From positions 42,836 through 106,835 of the forward strand of contig NZ_PPSL01000009.1 in the NCBI RefSeq assembly GCF_002954265.1: a stretch of 64,000 nucleotides of DNA. Direction: 5' to 3'. Of the stretch, positions 63,867-64,000 are shown one piece after another. Below the pieces are notes generated by a model. It was given only the letters and a program-made list of their open reading frames with translations, had not been told where the DNA came from and did not search any database. Position 1 is the stretch's first letter. Every line of letters starts with the position of its first letter. Made by a program: the position numbers and the translations under genes. The stretch is from Flavipsychrobacter stenotrophus (GTDB lineage Bacteria; Bacteroidota; Bacteroidia; Chitinophagales; Chitinophagaceae).

Positions 63867-64000
63867 TTACTTCACTTTTATCTCTACCCTTCTGTTCTGG
63901 GCTCTGCCTTCTTTGGTGGTGTTTGGTGCCGCAGGTGACTTGCTGCCATTGGCATGGGTCTTTATCTGCTTAGCCTTTACCCCATGTTTCAACAGGTAGG
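63867..64000 (-). CDS. C-terminal end of an OmpA-family protein (5' part outside window)
   Basis: The minus-strand frame reads YLLKHGVKAKQIKTHANGSK, continues through a short loop to GRAQNRRVEIKVK, and stops at 63867. The final NRRVEI motif is the peptidoglycan-binding OmpA C-terminal domain. Only the last 44 codons are visible, so the N-terminal part and the full type of protein cannot be told. Confidence 0.85.
   Translation of the reverse strand, partial: YLLKHGVKAKQIKTHANGSKSPAAPNTTKEGRAQNRRVEIKVK

Overview
The window looks like a chromosomal segment of a Bacteroidota bacterium, most likely Chitinophagaceae or a close relative. The evidence is several proteins with type IX secretion (T9SS) C-terminal sorting domains of type A and type B, a PorP/SprF-family protein, -7 promoter boxes of the TAnnTTTG form, a two-component sensor with a Reg_prop/Y_Y_Y extracellular part, and a 23S-IVS-type four-helix-bundle gene. 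There is no plasmid or prophage backbone. The only mobile-element trace is a broken serine recombinase beside tRNA-Glu.

Layout. 1-3.2 kb: a dabB-dabA pair for dissolved inorganic carbon uptake (dabA runs off the left edge), with a divergent LysR regulator. 3.3-9.5 kb: a small coiled-coil protein, then a tripartite RND efflux operon (TolC, adaptor, RND pump; minus strand), preceded by the last 87 codons of a histidine kinase. 9.5-10.5 kb: that kinase is cut by a 5'-truncated serine recombinase, which ends inside tRNA-Glu(TTC). 10.6-35.0 kb: three minus-strand T9SS surface proteins of 667, 2802 and 4435 residues, built from repeated Ig/BIG2-like, PKD-like, CUB-like, nidogen-like, fibronectin-like and GEVED domains. 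The two largest share a C-terminal module of about 1000 residues. 35.3-42.0 kb: a LuxR-type response regulator and a propeller histidine kinase (plus), facing two paralogous TPR proteins that end in a kinase dimerisation helix but have no ATPase domain (minus). 42.1-45.8 kb: a remnant of a histidyl-tRNA synthetase C-terminus, then efp, accB, a four-helix-bundle (IVP) gene bracketed by inverted 8-bp repeat arrays, and accC. 45.9-52.1 kb: two more T9SS type A proteins, one with about 16 tandem BIG2-like repeats. 52.5-57.7 kb: a YkuK-like protein, then a T9SS type B PKD protein overlapping a PorP/SprF partner. 57.8-64 kb: an OmpR-type regulator, a TolB-propeller/amidohydrolase fusion, a NamZ-like muramidase, a SlyD-like isomerase, and the end of an OmpA-family protein.

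How the genes fit together. Much of the window is a surface-protein factory: Sec signal peptides, T9SS sorting signals, and an outer-membrane partner. The 250-bp region between the 4435-residue protein and the LuxR-type regulator carries two nearly identical palindromes, so the two-component pair probably controls the adhesin. The efp-accB-accC cluster is a housekeeping unit for translation and fatty acid synthesis that has been invaded by the IVP element. The candidates I rate highest for something under-described are the IVP element with its octamer arrays, the Arg-type EF-P loop, the kinase-less TPR/DHp proteins, and the palindrome pair.
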